Below, piece by piece: positions 61,384 through 64,000 of a stretch of DNA of 64,000 nt. A program made the position numbers and the translations under genes. The notes below the pieces were generated by a model. It was not told the DNA's origin. It was given only the letters and a program-made list of their open reading frames with translations, and searched no databases. The DNA is from HNR sp040400085 (GTDB lineage: Bacteria; Actinomycetota; Actinomycetes; Actinomycetales; Microbacteriaceae), in NCBI GenBank assembly GCA_040400085.1, contig JBBAQX010000017.1, positions 13,450 through 77,449 of the forward strand, read 5' to 3'. Numbering within the stretch: position 1 is the stretch's first letter; each line of letters begins with the position of its first letter.

Positions 61384-62580
61384 GTGAGCGATATTCAGAA
61401 CGACAGCGTGGCGAGCATCCTGACAAGCGATCTCCTCGGCAGGATTCGCAACCGAGCCCACGGCTATGACGCGCGAAATGAATTCTTCCACGAGGATCTC
61501 GATGAGCTCCGAGACGCGGGATACCTGGGTCTGTTTTCGAAGAAGGAACACGGAGGTATGGGCCTCACCCTTGAGCAGGTCTCCAGGATTCAAACCCGAT
61601 TGGCGCAGGCCGCCCCGGCTACCGCGCTGGGGATCAATATGCACCTCGTGTGGGCCGGCGTGGCCAAGGCGCTGAGCGAACGCGGCATTCCCGACCTGGA
61701 CTGGCTCCTGGAGGAAGCCGCCGCGGGCGAGGTCTTCGCCTTCGGCATCAGCGAGGCCGGAAACGACGATGTGCTGTTTGATTCCCGCACGAGCGCGGTC
61801 CCGGTTGATGGCGGATATCGCTTCACGGGAACCAAGATTTTTACCTCCCTCTCGCCGGTGTGGACGAGGCTCGGCGTTTTTGGGAGGGACGATACCGACC
61901 CGGAAAACCCTATGCTTGTCTTTGGATTTATCACGCGCGATAGCCCAGGATTCACAATCGCTGACGATTGGAACCCCCTCGGGATGCGGGCCACCCAGAG
62001 TCGCACGACCGTTCTCAGCGAGGCCTTCGTTCCGGAGGGTCGGATCGTGAGGCGGATCCCGGCCGGCCCGAACGCTGACCCGCTGACGTTCGCAATCTTC
62101 GCGAATTTCGAGCTCCTTGTCGCTTCCGTCTATGCGGGGATCGGGAACCGTGCCCTCGAACTCGCGGTCGAGGCAGTGCACACCCGCGCGTCACAGAAAA
62201 CCGGGACGACGTATGCGGACGACCCGGACATCCGTTGGCGAATTGCCCACGCTGCCATCAGTCAAGAGTCGGTGCAACCGCAGATTCTGGCCGCTGCTCG
62301 TGACGTAGATGCCCTGGTCGATCACGGGGCAGGTTGGTTTCCGAAGCTCGTTGGGCCCAAGATCCGCGCCACCGAGGTAGCCCGCGAATCGGTGGATGCC
62401 GCGATCAGGGTGAGCGGCGGACGCGCGTATCAGAACGACGGGGAACTGATGCGGCTGTATCGCGATGTCGTCGCGGGTCTCTACCAGCCGTCGGATGATG
62501 AATCCGCGCATGCGACCTTCGCCAACGCGTACCTCGGTCCCGTCGGAGGCTCGGGCAATAACGTCACAGCAAAATCATAA
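61384..62580 (+). CDS. Acyl-CoA dehydrogenase-family protein
   Basis: 398 aa. The FAD contacts FGISEAGNDDV and FTGTKIFTSLSPVW and the C-terminal RVSGGRAYQNDGELMRLYRD are of the ACAD fold. The catalytic Glu that abstracts the alpha proton is not clearly placed, so a flavin-dependent monooxygenase (DszC-like) or acyl-CoA dehydrogenase are both possible. GTG start after GAAAGG. No CoA-ligase or ETF gene in the window. Confidence 0.8.
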   Translation: MSDIQNDSVASILTSDLLGRIRNRAHGYDARNEFFHEDLDELRDAGYLGLFSKKEHGGMGLTLEQVSRIQTRLAQAAPATALGINMHLVWAGVAKALSERGIPDLDWLLEEAAAGEVFAFGISEAGNDDVLFDSRTSAVPVDGGYRFTGTKIFTSLSPVWTRLGVFGRDDTDPENPMLVFGFITRDSPGFTIADDWNPLGMRATQSRTTVLSEAFVPEGRIVRRIPAGPNADPLTFAIFANFELLVASVYAGIGNRALELAVEAVHTRASQKTGTTYADDPDIRWRIAHAAISQESVQPQILAAARDVDALVDHGAGWFPKLVGPKIRATEVARESVDAAIRVSGGRAYQNDGELMRLYRDVVAGLYQPSDDESAHATFANAYLGPVGGSGNNVTAKS

Positions 62581-62654
62581 GTTTGTGGTGAATGCTTGAA
62601 CTCGCAACCAAATACGCGCCTGTTTCGGGGCATGAACGATTGAGGATGAATATA

Positions 62655-63152
62655 ATGAGTTCACGAAAAAAAGCAGCTCACACGGTCGCAGCTGCCGCTG
62701 GGATCGGGCTTGCGGCCATACTCTCCGGCTGCGCTACAGATGCAGGCAGCGCGGAGTCATCCAGCGGCACCGACCAAGCAACGCCATCTGCATCAACACC
62801 AGCGACGTCGACACCAGCGACGGGTCAAGACGCGACGGGCGCGACGGGTGCGACCGCTTACGTCGACGGAAAATACACCGGTCAGGGCAGCTACACCAGC
62901 CCGGCCGGCCCCGAAAAAGTTACAATCCAGGTAACCCTTGCCTCCGATAAGGTCACGGACGTTACCTTCTCCAGTGATGCGACGAGTCCCACGACCAAGA
63001 TCTACCAGGGTAAATTCGTCTCGGGGCTTGACGGCGCCGTCGTGGGTAAAAGCCTTGACGATATCAGCATCGATAAGCTAGCGGGATCTTCCCTGACGGG
63101 GGGCGGCTTCAACGAGGCCATCGACCAGATCAAGGGCGAGGCGCGTGGGTAG
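62655..63152 (+). CDS. FMN-binding domain lipoprotein
   Basis: 165 aa. The signal ends in the lipobox AAILSGC; a Ser/Thr/Ala/Gly-rich linker (about 30-75) leads to an FMN_bind domain. The flavinylation site is the Thr in GSSLTGGGFNEAI. ApbE should attach FMN there, and its gene overlaps the stop. Such pairs form extracytosolic electron-transfer steps. ATG 62655 follows GAGGA at the right distance; ATG 62646 overlaps that site. Confidence 0.87.
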   Translation: MSSRKKAAHTVAAAAGIGLAAILSGCATDAGSAESSSGTDQATPSASTPATSTPATGQDATGATGATAYVDGKYTGQGSYTSPAGPEKVTIQVTLASDKVTDVTFSSDATSPTTKIYQGKFVSGLDGAVVGKSLDDISIDKLAGSSLTGGGFNEAIDQIKGEARG

Positions 63153-64000
63153 CTTTCGATTAGAGGCGATTGGATGCCCGTGGCAGATTGACACGGAGCA
63201 TCCCCTCTCGATCGAAACGCAGCGCAGCATCCGCCGGGTCATTGACGATTACGATAGGGTCTGGTCGCGTTTTCGCGTCGACTCTACCGTGGCAACTCTC
63301 GCGGACCCTGACGCCTACGAGCAGAATCTACAGCAAGTCGTACGCCTTGACCTGCCGCCCGAATCGGCGCACCTATCCTGGCTATACGAATCCCTGTACC
63401 GGTTAACCGGAGGCGCGGTGAGCCCCCTGGTCGGCTCCGCCCTCGAGCACTGGGGATACGACGCCGACTATTCTCTGCGAGCGAAGGAGGGTGAGCCGCG
63501 GGCGGATCCGTGGGGCGAGAACTTCACCTGGTCTGGCACTTCCATGGCCTCTGCTCGTCCCGTCACGGTTGATGTTGGCGCCGCAGGCAAGGGCCAGCTG
63601 GCGGGACTGGTGGGCGATGTTCTCGGAGAAGCTGGCCACACCGCATTCGCCGTCGACGCCAGTGGTGACCTCGTGAACAGGGGCGCTTCGCTTCGGGTGG
63701 GGCTGGAGCATCCGTTCGCGAAGAATACCGCCATTGGAATTGTCGAGCTGGGCGACGCAGCCCTGGCCGCATCGGCTACCAATCGCAGGGCGTGGGGAGA
63801 AGGGCTCCATCACGTGATTGATGCCCGCACCGGCCACCCGGTCCAAGAAGTTGCCGCCACCTGGGTCATAGCGGACGACCCCGCGACCGCGGATGGCCTT
63901 GCCACCGCGCTCTTTTTTGTCGAGGCGGGGGAACTGATGCCCGGTTTCGAGTTTGATTACGTCCAGATGTTCACGGATGGCCGGGTACGGTATTCCGAGT
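63145..64000 (+). CDS. apbE: ApbE-type FAD:protein FMN transferase (partial, runs off the window)
   Basis: 285 codons visible from a GTG start that overlaps the FMN-binding gene. ApbE domain marks are VIDDYDRVWSRFRVDST, GGAVSPLVGSALEHWGY, VDVGAAGKGQLAGLV and the C-terminal ATSATNRRAWGEG-like stretch (here AASATNRRAWGEG). It transfers FMN from FAD to a Thr of the neighbouring lipoprotein. The last residues and any downstream gene lie outside the window. Confidence 0.93.
   Translation, partial: MGSFRLEAIGCPWQIDTEHPLSIETQRSIRRVIDDYDRVWSRFRVDSTVATLADPDAYEQNLQQVVRLDLPPESAHLSWLYESLYRLTGGAVSPLVGSALEHWGYDADYSLRAKEGEPRADPWGENFTWSGTSMASARPVTVDVGAAGKGQLAGLVGDVLGEAGHTAFAVDASGDLVNRGASLRVGLEHPFAKNTAIGIVELGDAALAASATNRRAWGEGLHHVIDARTGHPVQEVAATWVIADDPATADGLATALFFVEAGELMPGFEFDYVQMFTDGRVRYSE

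Overview
The window is chromosomal DNA from a high-GC Gram-positive bacterium, most likely an actinobacterium of the Microbacteriaceae type. The signs are mycothiol-linked genes (mycothiol S-conjugate amidase, a CGYC mycoredoxin), a prfB-ftsE-ftsX-smpB-ssrA division and trans-translation block, a tmRNA tag ending in DFALAA, and a greA / DUF4307 / mca / trhA / cis-prenyltransferase / phoH block laid out as in Mycobacterium tuberculosis Rv1080c-Rv1095. The genus cannot be fixed from the sequence alone. I see no IS element, prophage, CRISPR array or integrase.

0-7 kb is a polyamine cassette: a TetR regulator, aguB and aguA (agmatine to putrescine), then an AsnC-type regulator with a class III aminotransferase on the minus strand, and a divergent aldehyde dehydrogenase (putrescine to 4-aminobutyrate). 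A succinate-semialdehyde dehydrogenase at 23.3-24.7 kb could complete the route to succinate; no separate GABA transaminase is visible. 6.6-16.4 kb is prfB-ftsE-ftsX-smpB-ssrA with small extra genes. A 2.8-kb unit (thrC plus an AI-2E-type transporter) interrupts prfB-ftsE and is bounded by an exact 33-bp repeat of the prfB 3' end, the clearest sign of an insertion in the window.

16.6-25 kb holds an SDR/DUF2867 protein, a MarR regulator, hisN-like phosphatase, tRNA-Lys(CTT), a three-gene type III polyketide operon (synthase, methyltransferase, FAD hydroxylase) of the phenolic-lipid type, gabD and a GNAT enzyme. 25-31 kb holds a large LuxR-family ATPase regulator with a translationally coupled leader ORF, a repeat-rich gene-poor stretch, and lemA-htpX. 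30.5-39 kb holds a polar amino acid ABC importer, two housecleaning hydrolases, an SNF2 helicase and pfkA. It ends with a frameshifted AbiEi/DUF559 nuclease gene enclosed by two related 64-bp palindromes.

39-52 kb is metabolic: mycoredoxin, oligopeptidase B, NUDIX, aldo-keto reductase, zinc alcohol dehydrogenase, a PiT phosphate transporter with a small partner, aldehyde dehydrogenase, a YcaQ-type glycosylase, a second AI-2E transporter and ilvA. 51-60 kb is the Rv1080c-like block with recQ and a VOC protein placed inside it, followed by a solitary prepilin peptidase. 60-64 kb holds a Tat-exported isochorismatase-fold protein, an acyl-CoA dehydrogenase, an FMN-binding lipoprotein and the start of apbE, which runs off the end.
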